Program-made: the position numbers and the translations under genes
The notes under the pieces: generated by a model
What the model saw: only the letters and a program-made list of their open reading frames with translations
Told to the model about the DNA's origin: nothing
Databases searched by the model: none
Assembly (NCBI RefSeq): GCF_900148505.1
Contig: NZ_FRXO01000006.1
Coordinates: forward strand, 1 to 64,000
Origin: Pseudoxanthobacter soli DSM 19599
GTDB taxonomy: Bacteria > Pseudomonadota > Alphaproteobacteria > Rhizobiales > Segnochrobactraceae
Direction of reading: 5' to 3'
DNA: 64,000 bases
Part shown: positions 16,786 to 25,834 of the stretch, piece after piece
Layout of the letters: the number at the start of each line of letters is the position of its first letter
Position numbering within the stretch: the first letter of the stretch is position 1

Positions 16786-17826
16786 ATGGTCGCCACGATG
16801 CCCACCATGCGCGCGGCCGTGCTCGTCGCGCCGCATCGCATCGAGATCGAGCAACGCCCGATCCCGGCGCCCGGCCCCGGAGAGGTGGTGATCCGCGTCG
16901 AGCGCTGCGGCATCTGCGGCACCGACCTTCACATCTATAATGGGCACTATTCGGCCGACAGGCTGCCTCTGGTGCCCGGCCACGAGTTCGCCGGCCGCAT
17001 CGCCTCCCTCGGCGCCGGCGTCGCCGGTCTGGCGGAGGGCCAGAAGGTCATCGCCGACATCAATATCGGCTGCGGCCACTGCTTCTATTGCCGCCGCAAC
17101 GAGATCCTGAGCTGCGCCGCGGTCGAGCAGCTCGGCATCCACCGCGACGGCGCGTTCGCCGACTATGTCCGCGTGCCCGCCCGGCTGGTGATCCCGCTGC
17201 CGGACGACATGCCGTTCGAGATCGCAGCCCTGACCGAACCGCTCTCCTGCGTGGTGCGCACCGCGCGGCGCAGCCGGCTGCAGCTCGCCGAAAGCGTACT
17301 GGTGCTCGGAGCCGGGCCGATCGGCAACCTCCACGTCCAGCTCGCCCGGTTGATGGGCGCCGGCCCGGTGATCGCCGCCGATCTCGACCGCGCCCGCGCC
17401 GCGCTCGCGAAGGAGTGCGGCGCCGATGCCGTGGTGAGCGACCCCGCCGCGCTCGCCGACACCGTGCGCGGCCTGACCGGCGGACGCGGCGCCGACGTGG
17501 TGATCGAGAGCGTCGGCTCCGCCCGGCTCTATGGCGAGGCGCTGTCGCTCGTTCGCCCGGGAGGCCGCATCGCCGCCTTCGGGCTCACGCCCGCCGATGC
17601 CGTCTGGTCCGTGCCGCCGCTCGATATCGTGCTGCGCGAGATCGGCGTGCAGGGCTCCGTCGCCGGCATGGGCGAGGACATGCACACCGCGCTCCACCTG
17701 CTCGCCCTCGGCCGCATCCGAACAGCGCCGTTTACCCGCGTGACCTATCCGCTCACGGACCTCGATGCGGCGATCCGCGCCTTCGCCGGCGACCGCACCG
17801 CCTTCAAGGTGCAGATCGCGGCCTGA
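16786..17826 (+). CDS. Zinc-dependent medium-chain dehydrogenase (sorbitol/threonine dehydrogenase-like)
   Basis: This 346-residue MDR-family oxidoreductase shows the catalytic zinc residues Cys in RCGICGTD and His-Glu in VPGHEFAG. The four structural-zinc cysteines are in GCGHCFYCRRNEILSC, and the Rossmann motif is VLGAGPIG. Relatives oxidise polyols or secondary alcohols with NAD+. A good ribosome site (GAGAGGAGA) precedes the ATG. As the last cistron of the importer operon it is the likely first oxidation step on the imported polyol or sugar; the substrate is inferred only from context. Confidence 0.92.
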   Translation: MVATMPTMRAAVLVAPHRIEIEQRPIPAPGPGEVVIRVERCGICGTDLHIYNGHYSADRLPLVPGHEFAGRIASLGAGVAGLAEGQKVIADINIGCGHCFYCRRNEILSCAAVEQLGIHRDGAFADYVRVPARLVIPLPDDMPFEIAALTEPLSCVVRTARRSRLQLAESVLVLGAGPIGNLHVQLARLMGAGPVIAADLDRARAALAKECGADAVVSDPAALADTVRGLTGGRGADVVIESVGSARLYGEALSLVRPGGRIAAFGLTPADAVWSVPPLDIVLREIGVQGSVAGMGEDMHTALHLLALGRIRTAPFTRVTYPLTDLDAAIRAFAGDRTAFKVQIAA

Positions 17827-17868
17827 ACCACGCCCACAACGGACTGCGCCGCAGAACCAACTTGGCCT

Positions 17869-17921
17869 TTGAGATGGACCATAGATTGGTCTAATATCCG
17901 GGATCGAACGATCCGGGATAT
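17869..17921 (+). promoter_or_regulatory. Promoter and autoregulatory operator of the toxin-antitoxin pair
   Basis: TTGAGA (17869-17874) and TAATAT (17892-17897) are separated by 17 bp, a near-consensus housekeeping promoter. An inverted repeat at 17894-17921 overlaps the -10: ATATCC-N-GGATCG, AA, CGATCC-N-GGATAT, with perfect arms apart from the N pairs. A smaller repeat, GACCA-TAGAT-TGGTC, fills the spacer (17877-17891). Antitoxin or toxin-antitoxin complex binding here would repress transcription, as is usual for these systems. Confidence 0.75.
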
Positions 17922-17927
17922 CGAACC

Positions 17928-18185
17928 ATGCGGATTTCCGTCTCAGAAGCGAAGGGCCAACTTACGGAACTGGTGCGGCGCGCCGAGGCCGGCGACGAGG
18001 TCATCCTCACCCGCCATGGCCATGCGGCCGTGCGGCTGGTGCCGGTGCACGCGGCTGCGGACGCAAAGACCCGCAAGGCGGTGATCGAGGCCGTGCGCGC
18101 CGCGGCGGCCGCCAAGGCGACGGCCGGGCCGGATGCGGCCCGCAGCCAGGATGTCCTCTATGGCGAGGACGGCCTTCCCGGATGA
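17928..18185 (+). CDS. Type II antitoxin, Phd/YefM family
   Basis: This 85-residue antitoxin opens MRISVSEAKGQLTELVRRAE, the prevent-host-death fold, with GDEVILTRHGHAAVRLVPV as the following beta strands. The C-terminal half is Ala-rich and helical, ending in YGEDGLPG, and would wrap and neutralise the toxin. It overlaps the toxin gene by four bases (ATGA), so translation is coupled. The N-terminal domain probably binds the palindrome just upstream. It is inserted between the CUT2 operon and the GMC dehydrogenase gene. Confidence 0.9.
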   Translation: MRISVSEAKGQLTELVRRAEAGDEVILTRHGHAAVRLVPVHAAADAKTRKAVIEAVRAAAAAKATAGPDAARSQDVLYGEDGLPG

Positions 18186-18565
18186 TCGCGGTCGATACCT
18201 CGGCCCTGATGGCCATCGTCCTGAACGAACCCGGCGCGGACGCCTGCGCCGCCGCGCTTGCCGCGGCCGACCGCCTGGTGGTGTCCGCCGGCACGGCCGC
18301 CGAAGCGCTGATCGTCGCCGGGCGCCGCAATATCGGGGCGGAGATGGCGCGGCTGCTCGACGGGCTCGGCTGCGAGGTCGTCAGCGTGACCGCTGCGTCC
18401 GCCGTGCGCATCGCGGAGGCCTACGAGCGCTGGGGAAAGGGCATCCATCCGGCTGGCCTGAACTTCGGCGACTGCTTCGCCTACGAGGTGGCGAAGGCGC
18501 ACGGCTGCCCGCTGCTCTTTGTCGGCGACGACTTCGCCCGCACGGACGTCGAAAGCGCCCTTTGA
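18182..18565 (+). CDS. vapC: Type II toxin, PIN-domain ribonuclease (VapC)
   Basis: This 127-residue PIN-domain toxin has the acidic metal-binding residues Asp5 (VDTSAL), Glu41 (AAEALI), Asp97 (NFGDCFAY) and Asp116 (VGDDF). VapC toxins cleave specific RNAs, often tRNAs, when the antitoxin is lost. All catalytic residues are intact, so the toxin should be active. Its stop codon lies within a palindrome (18553-18573) that may terminate transcription. On a repABC replicon it could act as a plasmid addiction system. Confidence 0.92.
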   Translation: MIAVDTSALMAIVLNEPGADACAAALAAADRLVVSAGTAAEALIVAGRRNIGAEMARLLDGLGCEVVSVTAASAVRIAEAYERWGKGIHPAGLNFGDCFAYEVAKAHGCPLLFVGDDFARTDVESAL

Positions 18566-18573
18566 GGGCGCTT
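18553..18573. terminator. Hairpin at the end of the toxin gene
   Basis: Nine-base arms AAGCGCCCT and AGGGCGCTT flank TTG, and the stem contains the last toxin codons and the stop. It lies between the convergent toxin and GMC genes. TTTC follows in the leftward direction, so it may serve both. Confidence 0.6.
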
Positions 18574-18611
18574 CCCGTGTTCGCGGTGCCGCCTGTCGCG
18601 GTTCGGCGGCG

Positions 18612-20267
18612 TCACTGGGCGGCGACGGCCGTGAACGAGGCCGCACGGCCCCGCGCCCGATTGCCGGCGATCAGATCCGACGCCTTCTCGGCGATCACGA
18701 TCGAGGGCGCATTGGTGTTGGAGCCGATCAGGCTTGGCATCACCGAGGAATCGCACACACGAAGCCGCTCGATGCCGCGCACGCGCAGTTGCGGGTCGAC
18801 CACGGCCTCGGAATCCACGCCCATCCGGCAGGTGCCGACGGGGTGGTACGAGGTGCGGCCGTAGCTGCGGGCATACTCGGCGAAGTCGGCATCGGTGCGC
18901 ACGCCGTCTCCGGGGAAGTGCTCCTTGCGGATATAGCGGGCGAAGGCCTGCTGGTTCATGATCTCCCGGCTCATCTTCACGCCTTCGACCGAGGTGCGCA
19001 GATCGTCGGGATCGCCGAGGAAGTTCGGGTCGACGATCGGCATCGCCCGAGGATCGGCGCTCGCGAGGCGGACGCTGCCGCGCGCCTTCGGCCGCAGCGT
19101 ATAGGAATTGAGCGTGACGCCCGAGCCCGACGGGATCTTCGGCACGCCCGCCTCGACGCCCGCGCCGATGAGGAAGTGGAACTGGAGATCGGGCGTCGGC
19201 GCCGCCTCGTCCGCATACCAGAACGCGCCGCCCTCGACGATGTTGGAGGCAACCGGCCCCTTGCGGAACAGCGCGTATTCGAGCCCCGCCCACAGCATCC
19301 AGTGCGGCTTGTTGTACTTGTCGAGGCTGTGCGGCCCGTTGAGTTCGTAGACGAGGTCGATGCCGAAATGATCGTGCAGGTTCCTCCCGACGCCGGGCAG
19401 ATCGTGCACGGCACTGACGCCGGCCGCCTTCAGCTCGTCGGCCGAGCCAATGCCCGAGAGCAGGAGCAGCTTCGGGCTGCCGATGGCGCCGGAGGTGACG
19501 ATCACCTCGCGCTCGGCGCGCAGCACGACGGCGCGGCCGTGCTCCACGATCTCCACGCCGGTCGCGATGCCGCGCTCCACCACCACGCGATTGACCTGGA
19601 CGCCGGTGCGGACGGTGAGGTTCCGCCTGCCGGCGGCCGGGCCGAGATAGCCGACAGCGGCCGAGCAGCGGCGGCCGTTGCGGATGGTGGTCTGGTAGGG
19701 GCCGGTGCCTTCCTGGCGCGGCCCGTTGAAATCGGGATTGTAGGGCATGCCGATCTGCTGGCACGCCTGCACGAATGCCCGGGTGAGAGGGTGGGCGGCC
19801 ATGGTGGAGACCCCGAGCGGACCGCCGATGCCGTGCCAGTGGCCGCTGAGGGTGTCGTTGTCCTCCATGCGCAGGAAGAGGGGCAGCAGATCGTCGAACG
19901 ACCAGCCGTCGCAGCCGAACTCGCTGACCCAGGCGTCATAGTCGGAGGGCACGCCGCGGGTGAAGATCTCGGCATTGATCGAGCCGCCGCCGCCGAGCAC
20001 GCGCGCCTGCGCATAGAGGATCTCGCGGTTGTTGGCGTGGCGCTGGGGCGCCGTGCGCAGGCCCCAGGTCAGCCGGCCGGAGGTCATCTTCGAGAAGCCG
20101 ACCGGCATGTGGATGTAGGGATTGGTGTCGCGCGGCCCGGCTTCGAGAAGCAGCACGCGCACATCCGGGTCCTCGCTCAGCCGCGCGGCAAGCGCGCAGC
20201 CGGCCGAACCGCCGCCGACGACGATATAGTCCGCGGTCCCCGCCGCGTCGCTCGCCCGCCCGCTCAT
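18612..20267 (-). CDS. GMC-family FAD-dependent alcohol/choline dehydrogenase-like oxidoreductase
   Basis: The protein is 551 residues from an ATG that overlaps the aldehyde dehydrogenase stop (ATGA). FAD-binding motif YIVVGGGSAGCALAARLSE is near the N-terminus. GMC signatures 1 (ARVLGGGGSINAEIFTRG) and 2 (TSGAIGSPKLLLLSGIG) follow, with the catalytic His in SYHPVGTCRMG and the terminal GSNTNAPS block. GMC enzymes oxidise primary alcohols to aldehydes; choline is the best-known substrate of close relatives. Coupling to an aldehyde dehydrogenase suggests a two-step alcohol-to-acid route. No betaine-uptake or betI-like context supports choline specifically. Confidence 0.92.
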   Translation of the reverse strand: MSGRASDAAGTADYIVVGGGSAGCALAARLSEDPDVRVLLLEAGPRDTNPYIHMPVGFSKMTSGRLTWGLRTAPQRHANNREILYAQARVLGGGGSINAEIFTRGVPSDYDAWVSEFGCDGWSFDDLLPLFLRMEDNDTLSGHWHGIGGPLGVSTMAAHPLTRAFVQACQQIGMPYNPDFNGPRQEGTGPYQTTIRNGRRCSAAVGYLGPAAGRRNLTVRTGVQVNRVVVERGIATGVEIVEHGRAVVLRAEREVIVTSGAIGSPKLLLLSGIGSADELKAAGVSAVHDLPGVGRNLHDHFGIDLVYELNGPHSLDKYNKPHWMLWAGLEYALFRKGPVASNIVEGGAFWYADEAAPTPDLQFHFLIGAGVEAGVPKIPSGSGVTLNSYTLRPKARGSVRLASADPRAMPIVDPNFLGDPDDLRTSVEGVKMSREIMNQQAFARYIRKEHFPGDGVRTDADFAEYARSYGRTSYHPVGTCRMGVDSEAVVDPQLRVRGIERLRVCDSSVMPSLIGSNTNAPSIVIAEKASDLIAGNRARGRAASFTAVAAQ

Positions 20268-21769
20268 GGCGCCACCCAGCGCGTGCGTTCGCCGAGCGCA
20301 ATGTGGGTCGATTTGATCTCGGTATATTCCTCGACGCCGTAAGCGCCGGTCTCCCGCCCGGTGCCGGACTGCTTGAAGCCGCCGATCGGAAGCTCCGGCC
20401 CGCCGGCGATGGTGCAGTTGATCCAGACGCGCCCGGCCTTCAGGCCGCGCATGGTCTTCAGCGCCTTGTTGAGATCGCTGGTCCAGATGCTGCCGGCGAG
20501 GCCGAAGCAGGTGTCGTTGGCGATGCGGATGGCATCGGCAAGGCCGTCGAACGGCAGAATGGTCAGCACCGGGCCGAAGATCTCTTCCTGGGCGATCGAC
20601 ATGCCGCGGTCGGCACCGGCGAACACCGTCGGCTGGATGAACCGGCCCCGGCTCGTCTCGAACGCTTCGCCGCCGCACAGCAGCCGCGCGCCGTCGCGCT
20701 TGCCCTCGTCGATCAGCGCGAGGATGCGGGTGTGCTGGCGCTCGTCGACGATCGCGCCCACCTGGGTCGCCTCGTCCAGCGGGTCGCCGATGCGCAGGCG
20801 GCCGATCTTCTCCACCACCCGGGCCGCAAACGCGTCGGCGATCGACCGCTCGACCACGAGCCGGCTGCCGGAGACGCAGCACTGGCCGGCGTTGAAGACG
20901 AGGCCGAACACAACGCCGTCGGCGGCGGCGTCGAGGTCAGCATCGGCGAACACCACCTGCGGGTTCTTGCCGCCGAGTTCGAGCCCGACCTTCTTCATGT
21001 TGCCGGCGGACGCCGCCAGCGTGCCGCGGCCGACATCGGTCGAGCCCGTGAAGGAGATCATATCGACATCGTCGTGCTCGGCGAGCCGGCGGCCGACGAC
21101 CGCGCCCGGACCGGTGACGACGTTGAACACCCCGGCCGGCAGCCCGGCGGCGGCCAGCACGTCGGCGAGCAGCAGCGTGCTGGCGGAGGTGAGTTCGCTC
21201 GGCTTCACCACGACGGTGCAGCCGGCCGCCAGGATGAACGGCACCCGCTCGCACAGGATGAAGAACGGAAAATTCCACGGCGTGATGACGCCGACGACAC
21301 CAATGGGCTCGCGCGTGACGAGGCCGAGCATCTCGTCGCCGAGATTGTTGAAGCTGTCGCCGTGGAGGGCGCGCGCCTGCCCGGCGGCATATTCGAAGAT
21401 GCCCGCCGCGCCGCCGACCTCGCCGCGCGACTGCGTGATCGGCTTGCCGGTCTCCAGCGTCTCGACGAGTGCTATCTCCTCGAGGCGTTCGCGAACGATG
21501 CGGGCGGCATCGAGCAGCACGCGGGCGCGGGCCTCGCCGGAGAGCCCGCTCCAGCGGCCGTCGTCGAACGCGGCACGGGCGGCGGCCACCGCGCGGTCGG
21601 CATCGGCGGCCGTGCCGCGCGGCACCAGCGTCACCGGCACGTCGTGGGCGGGAGAGCGGCGCTCGTTCACCGCCCCGTCGGACGCATTCACCCACGCGCC
21701 GTCGATGAACATGCGGAAGCGGCGCGCATCGACCGCGGGCGCGACGATGTCGCGGAAATGGAGTGTCAT
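20264..21769 (-). CDS. NAD(P)-dependent aldehyde dehydrogenase
   Basis: This 501-residue ALDH superfamily enzyme shows the cofactor site (ITPWNFPFF, VVVKPSELTSAST, FTGSTDVGR), the general base Glu in LELGGKNPQ and the nucleophile Cys in FNAGQCCVSG. The C-terminal EEIFGPVLTILPFD and GRVWINCTI are normal. It is closest in character to betaine-aldehyde or hydroxy-aldehyde dehydrogenases. It heads a two-gene operon with the GMC oxidase and has a strong operator-like site (21801-21816) 32 bp upstream of the start. The aldehyde substrate is unknown. Confidence 0.93.
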   Translation of the reverse strand: MTLHFRDIVAPAVDARRFRMFIDGAWVNASDGAVNERRSPAHDVPVTLVPRGTAADADRAVAAARAAFDDGRWSGLSGEARARVLLDAARIVRERLEEIALVETLETGKPITQSRGEVGGAAGIFEYAAGQARALHGDSFNNLGDEMLGLVTREPIGVVGVITPWNFPFFILCERVPFILAAGCTVVVKPSELTSASTLLLADVLAAAGLPAGVFNVVTGPGAVVGRRLAEHDDVDMISFTGSTDVGRGTLAASAGNMKKVGLELGGKNPQVVFADADLDAAADGVVFGLVFNAGQCCVSGSRLVVERSIADAFAARVVEKIGRLRIGDPLDEATQVGAIVDERQHTRILALIDEGKRDGARLLCGGEAFETSRGRFIQPTVFAGADRGMSIAQEEIFGPVLTILPFDGLADAIRIANDTCFGLAGSIWTSDLNKALKTMRGLKAGRVWINCTIAGGPELPIGGFKQSGTGRETGAYGVEEYTEIKSTHIALGERTRWVAP

Positions 21770-21800
21770 GCGATCCTCCCAGATCGTTTTTTGCGAAGCT

Positions 21801-21816
21801 AACTAACCAGTTGGTA
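21801..21816 (+). promoter_or_regulatory. Candidate TetR operator, copy c
   Basis: AACTAACCAGTTGGTA matches the consensus at 15 of 16 positions and lies 32 bp upstream of the aldehyde dehydrogenase start, where binding would block its transcription. Confidence 0.72.
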
Positions 21817-21865
21817 TTCATCAAGCGCGTTCGGCGGCGCCCTTGCGGCCGTGCGGACCGTCCGT

Positions 21866-22636
21866 TCAGTCTCCGGTGAAGCGCGGCGGCCGCTTCGCGG
21901 CGAAGGCTTCCCGGCCGGCGCGGCTGTCCTCAGTCATCGCCACCATCATGCCGGCGAGACCGTCGATCGCGGCCTCGCGGCCTTCCCCGGCGGCAGCATT
22001 GAGCACGAGCCGCGTCGCCTCCACCGCACGGGGAGCCAGCCCGGCGCAGCGCTGGGCGATGGCGAGCGCGTGGGCGAGCGGATCCTCTGCGACCGCGTTG
22101 AGGAAGCCGACGGCTTCGAGGCGCGCGGCGGTGAGGCGCGCGCCGGTCAGGGCCATTTCCCGCAACAGCGCCTGCGGCACCAGCCGGCCGAGCCGCTGCA
22201 GGCCGGACCAGCCTGCGGTCACCCCGAGCCCGGTTTCAGGCAGCGCGAACAGCGCGTGGGGCGCGGCGATGCGCACATCGCAGACCGCGGCAAGCTCCAG
22301 CCCGCCGCCGAACGTGGCCCCGTTCAGGGCGCCGATCAGCGGCACGGGCAGGGCCGCCAGCCGGTCGAACAGGCGGTGGCCGTCGCCGATCCACTGCCGG
22401 CCGAACGCCACCGGATCGAGGGAGCCCCACGCGCCGATGTCGGCGCCGGTGCAGAACGCGCGCTCACCCCCGGCCGTCAGCACCACGGCGCGCAGGTCGC
22501 GGTCACCAGCCACGTCGTCGGCCGCCGTGGCGAGCGCGGCGAGCATGTCGCCGTCGAGCGCATTGCCACGCGCCGGATTGTCCAGCGTCAGCACCAGCGT
22601 CGCCCCACGGCGCTCGGAAAGGACGCGGCCCGCCAT
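21866..22636 (-). CDS. Enoyl-CoA hydratase/isomerase (crotonase) family protein
   Basis: This 256-residue crotonase has the oxyanion-hole region and both glutamates of hydratases: NGATFGGGLELAAVCD and FALPETGLGVTAG. FCTGADIGAWG gives the other oxyanion element. Such enzymes hydrate enoyl-CoA or perform related acyl-CoA chemistry. It starts two bases after the GlcG-like gene, in the direction from etfBA toward aldehyde dehydrogenase. With the acyl-CoA dehydrogenase, ETF and CoA-transferase nearby it is likely part of an acyl-CoA degradation route. The substrate acyl chain is unknown. Confidence 0.9.
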   Translation of the reverse strand: MAGRVLSERRGATLVLTLDNPARGNALDGDMLAALATAADDVAGDRDLRAVVLTAGGERAFCTGADIGAWGSLDPVAFGRQWIGDGHRLFDRLAALPVPLIGALNGATFGGGLELAAVCDVRIAAPHALFALPETGLGVTAGWSGLQRLGRLVPQALLREMALTGARLTAARLEAVGFLNAVAEDPLAHALAIAQRCAGLAPRAVEATRLVLNAAAGEGREAAIDGLAGMMVAMTEDSRAGREAFAAKRPPRFTGD

Positions 22637-22638
22637 GT

Positions 22639-23118
22639 TCAGCCTCCGGACGCGGGCGGGACGCCGCCGAGCCCGAGTGCGGCGAGCGCGGCGGCGGCAC
22701 AGGCCTCGTCCTCCTCGCCGGTCGCGCCGGAGACGCCGATGCCGCCGACGATCTCGCCGCCGGCCACGATCGGCAGCCCGCCCTGCCAGGTGATCATCCG
22801 CCGCCGCCCGGCGAGCGCCACGCCGAGCGCTGCGTCGCCGGTCATGCGCACGCCGAAATCGCGGGTGGACTTTGCCATCGTGGCGGCGGTGAAGGCCTTG
22901 TCGAGGGCGAACTCCACGATGGGCGCCGCGACGCCATCCATCCGCCGCAGGAACAGGGGCGTTCCGGCCGCATCGACCACCGCGACGCAGACGGCGACGC
23001 CCATGGCTTGCGCATGATCGAGGGCGAGGCCCCCGAGCGCGGCGGCGGCCGCCGAGGTCACGGTCGCGCGCGCCACGACATGGCGGTCGGCACCGGCGGA
23101 GGGGGCAAGTGCGTTCAT
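22639..23118 (-). CDS. GlcG/HbpS family (heme-binding-like) protein
   Basis: This 159-residue protein of the GlcG/HbpS fold shows FLRRMDGVAAPIVEFALDKA and the C-terminal GGLPIVAGGEIVGGIGVSGA. Members occur in many catabolic operons; some bind heme or small organics, but a general reaction is not established. It is between the Dabb and crotonase genes in one direction, with gaps of 22 and 2 bp, so co-transcription is likely. There is no signal peptide, so it is probably cytoplasmic. Confidence 0.87.
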   Translation of the reverse strand: MNALAPSAGADRHVVARATVTSAAAAALGGLALDHAQAMGVAVCVAVVDAAGTPLFLRRMDGVAAPIVEFALDKAFTAATMAKSTRDFGVRMTGDAALGVALAGRRRMITWQGGLPIVAGGEIVGGIGVSGATGEEDEACAAAALAALGLGGVPPASGG

Positions 23119-23140
23119 TCTGTTCCTCGGGCTTTCCGCG

Positions 23141-23473
23141 TCATGCCCCTTGGGGCCGGTAATCGAACACGGTGAGGGCCGCGACGTGGGGCTTCACCCA
23201 GTCGGCGAAGGCGACGTGATCGGGGTGGACGAGATAGGCGTCGCGGTCGGCGTCGGTGGCGAACCCGAGCACGAAGGCGTGCGTGTGCCCGGCGTTAAGT
23301 CCTTCCGGGCTCACGTTCGGCCCGAACTCGAACCACGCCACGGAGGGCACCAGGGTTTCGAGCGCGGCGAACCGCCGTTCGATCTCCCGAACCGTCTCGG
23401 CCGGAATATCGGCCTGAAAGCCGAGGAGAACGATGTGCCGGAGGCCGGCGGGGCGGGGGGAGAGATCGGTCAT
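23141..23473 (-). CDS. Dabb (stress-responsive A/B barrel) domain protein
   Basis: The protein is 110 residues. HIVLLGFQADIPAETVREIE near the start and a conserved His-rich loop (GHTHAFVLGFATDADRDAYL) identify the dimeric alpha/beta-barrel Dabb fold. Members have been linked to small-molecule cyclisation, decarboxylation or isomerisation, but most are uncharacterised. It lies 121 bp after etfA and directly before the GlcG-like gene. The role here is inferred as accessory catabolism. Confidence 0.88.
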   Translation of the reverse strand: MTDLSPRPAGLRHIVLLGFQADIPAETVREIERRFAALETLVPSVAWFEFGPNVSPEGLNAGHTHAFVLGFATDADRDAYLVHPDHVAFADWVKPHVAALTVFDYRPQGA

Positions 23474-23594
23474 CGGAAGGGCTCCGTTGCAGCGGCACGC
23501 TTCGCCGCGTGAAGAACGTGGGCGTCGGCACCGCCCGGTGCCGGCGCCACGATATCCGATCTTCCGCCATCGCGCCGGAAGCCGCGCGCCGGCG

Positions 23595-24554
23595 TCATGC
23601 CTCCGGTCCCGCGTTTGCCGCGAGCGCGCGCGTCAGCGCCGGTGCGGCCTCGAACAGGTCGGCGACGAGCCCGTAATCGGCGACCTGGAAGATCGGGGCC
23701 TCCTCGTCCTTGTTGATGGCGACGATAACCTTCGAATCCTTCATGCCGGCGAGATGCTGGATCGCACCGGAAATGCCGAGCGCGACATAGAGTTCGGGCG
23801 CGACGATGCGGCCGGTCTGGCCGACCTGCCAGTCGTTCGGCGCGAAGCCCGAATCGACCGCCGCGCGAGAGGCGCCCACCGCCGCGCCGAGCGTATCGGC
23901 CAGCGGCATCACCACGCTCTCGAAGGCCTCCGAAGAGCCGAGGCCGCGGCCGCCGGAGACGACCACCCGGGCGGCGGCGAGGTCCGGCCGGTCGCTCGCG
24001 GCGACCTCCCGGCCAACCAGTTCCGCGGCCCGGCCGGGCAAAGCCGGCATCGCCACGCTGCGGACGGGCGCCTGCCCGTCGCCGCGGGCGGCGGGGGCGA
24101 AGGCGGCGGGGCGCACCGTCAGCACCAGATGGGCCTGTTCGCTGCGCACGCGCTGAACCGCGCCGCCGGCATGGATGGTGCGCTCGAAGGTGTCCGGCGC
24201 GATCACCGCGACGACGTCGGACACCTGCATCACGTCGAGCCTGGCCGCCACCCGGGGCAGCGCCGCCTTGCCGCGCGATGTCGCGGGCGCGACGATGGCC
24301 TGATAATCACCGGCGAGCGCCAGCACGAGCGCGGCCAGCGGCTCGGCCAGTCCGCCGGCGAGCGCCGGGTCGTCGGCGACGAGCACCTCACGGACACCCG
24401 CGAGCGCGGCCGCCTCGGCCGCCACCGCCGCGACGCCTTCGCCCGCGACGAGAACGTCGACCGGCGCGCCGAGGGCCAGCGCGGCCGTCAGCGCCCGGCC
24501 GGTCGCCTCGTTCAGGCGGCTATTGTCGTGTTCGGCAACGATGAGCGTTGTCAT
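23595..24554 (-). CDS. etfA: Electron transfer flavoprotein subunit alpha
   Basis: The 319-residue alpha subunit of ETF carries electrons from acyl-CoA dehydrogenases to the quinone pool through ETF-quinone oxidoreductase. The C-terminal FAD site is clear ([50 protein letters not shown]). It starts 11 bp after etfB. A nearby acyl-CoA dehydrogenase (28273-29433) is a likely electron donor. No ETF-quinone oxidoreductase gene is in the window, so the chromosomal enzyme must serve. Confidence 0.95.
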   Translation of the reverse strand: MTTLIVAEHDNSRLNEATGRALTAALALGAPVDVLVAGEGVAAVAAEAAALAGVREVLVADDPALAGGLAEPLAALVLALAGDYQAIVAPATSRGKAALPRVAARLDVMQVSDVVAVIAPDTFERTIHAGGAVQRVRSEQAHLVLTVRPAAFAPAARGDGQAPVRSVAMPALPGRAAELVGREVAASDRPDLAAARVVVSGGRGLGSSEAFESVVMPLADTLGAAVGASRAAVDSGFAPNDWQVGQTGRIVAPELYVALGISGAIQHLAGMKDSKVIVAINKDEEAPIFQVADYGLVADLFEAAPALTRALAANAGPEA

Positions 24555-24565
24555 TTCGGTCCTCC

Positions 24566-25327
24566 TCAGCGCACCAGGCCGTCCGCCGCGAGGCGGGACG
24601 CGAGTTCGTCCACCGAAGCGAGGCGGATGCCGGCGCTGCGTCCGGCCGGCGCGCGGGTTTCGACGACCGCGAGGCGCGGGCGGACGTCGACGCCGAGATC
24701 GGCCGGGGTGACGATCTGGAGCGGCTTCTTCTTGGCCTTCATGATCGCCGGCAGCGCGGCGTAGCGGGGCGTGTTGAGCCGCAGGTCGGTGGTCACGACC
24801 GCCGGCAGACCGAGGCGCACCGTCTCCAGCCCGCCGTCGACCTCGCAGGTCACCAGAAGCCCACCCTCCTCGGGCACGACCCGGGAGGCGAACGTCGCCT
24901 GTGGCCAATCGAGCAGCGCCGCCAGCATCTGGCCGGTCTGGTTACAGTCGTCGTCGATGGCCTGCTTGCCGAGCAGCACGAGATCCGCGGCCTCGTCGGT
25001 GGCGATCCGCGCAAGCAGCCGCGCCACGCCGAGCGGCTCGACCGCCTCGCCTGTCTCCACCAGCACCGCGCGATCGGCACCCATGGCCAGCGCCGAGCGC
25101 AGCGTCTCCTGCGCCTGGGCCGGACCGACCGAGACCGCGACGATTTCGCCGGCCCGGCCGGCCTCGCGCAACCGCAGAGCTTCCTCGATCGCGATCTCGT
25201 CGAACGGGTTCATCGCCATCTTGAGATTGGCGAGTTCCACGCCCGAGCCGTCCGCCTTCACGCGGATCGAGACGTTGGGATCGACCACCCGCTTGACGGG
25301 CACGACGATCTTCATGGGGATTGCCAT
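24566..25327 (-). CDS. etfB: Electron transfer flavoprotein subunit beta
   Basis: The 253-residue beta subunit has the signature [20 protein letters not shown] and the AMP-binding region, with [19 protein letters not shown] in the middle. The start [13 protein letters not shown] follows GGAGGA; a frame extension to 25402 is not conserved. Its promoter carries operator copy d, so ETF expression should follow the TetR regulon. It pairs with etfA downstream. Confidence 0.95.
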   Translation of the reverse strand: MAIPMKIVVPVKRVVDPNVSIRVKADGSGVELANLKMAMNPFDEIAIEEALRLREAGRAGEIVAVSVGPAQAQETLRSALAMGADRAVLVETGEAVEPLGVARLLARIATDEAADLVLLGKQAIDDDCNQTGQMLAALLDWPQATFASRVVPEEGGLLVTCEVDGGLETVRLGLPAVVTTDLRLNTPRYAALPAIMKAKKKPLQIVTPADLGVDVRPRLAVVETRAPAGRSAGIRLASVDELASRLAADGLVR

Positions 25328-25427
25328 GGTTCCTCCATTGGCCGACGCGGCGGGTTCACCGGGGCCGCCTGCGCCGGTCACCATGCCGGTGAGGGCGCCC
25401 ACGGGGCCTCTCGTTCGCCGTTTTATT

Positions 25428-25443
25428 AACTGACTAGTTGGTT
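25428..25443 (+). promoter_or_regulatory. Candidate TetR operator, copy d
   Basis: AACTGACTAGTTGGTT matches the consensus at 14 of 16 positions and is almost perfectly palindromic. It sits about 100 bp before etfB, in the 507-bp divergent gap 25328-25834. Confidence 0.72.
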
Positions 25444-25538
25444 ATAACTTTCGCGATCCGGTTTGACAACCCATTCTCCCGAGGGGCGGTTCACTCGGCG
25501 GCCCAAGGCCGAGGCGGGGCCTCGGCCAGCCAGACCGC

Positions 25539-25554
25539 AATTAACCAGATCGTT
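25539..25554 (+). promoter_or_regulatory. Candidate TetR operator, copy f (autoregulation)
   Basis: AATTAACCAGATCGTT matches the consensus at 13 of 16 positions. It is 281 bp upstream of the TetR start. The stretch between them (25555-25834) holds no recognised gene and would be a long leader if the promoter is here. Confidence 0.55.
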
Positions 25555-25834
25555 AAAAGTCTTGTTTCACCCTGCCTGCCGTGAGAGGCTGGAGCGGCTT
25601 CAGGCTCCCTCCCGCCTTGCTCGGAACACCGGCCGGAAGGCGGTCCCGCCCGGACCTTCGCGTGGCTTTCCGTACGCCCCGGAAACACCCGAACCGGATG
25701 TGGCGGCGGCGTCCGGAGCGAAGCGGGGCGAGCGGAACCGGCGGAGCCGGAACAGGAGAACGCGAGTTGCGGCGAGAGCATTTCCACCGGCGGCGCCGGC
25801 TCACCGGCCCGGAGCGGGCCGCGGGAGGAACGCG

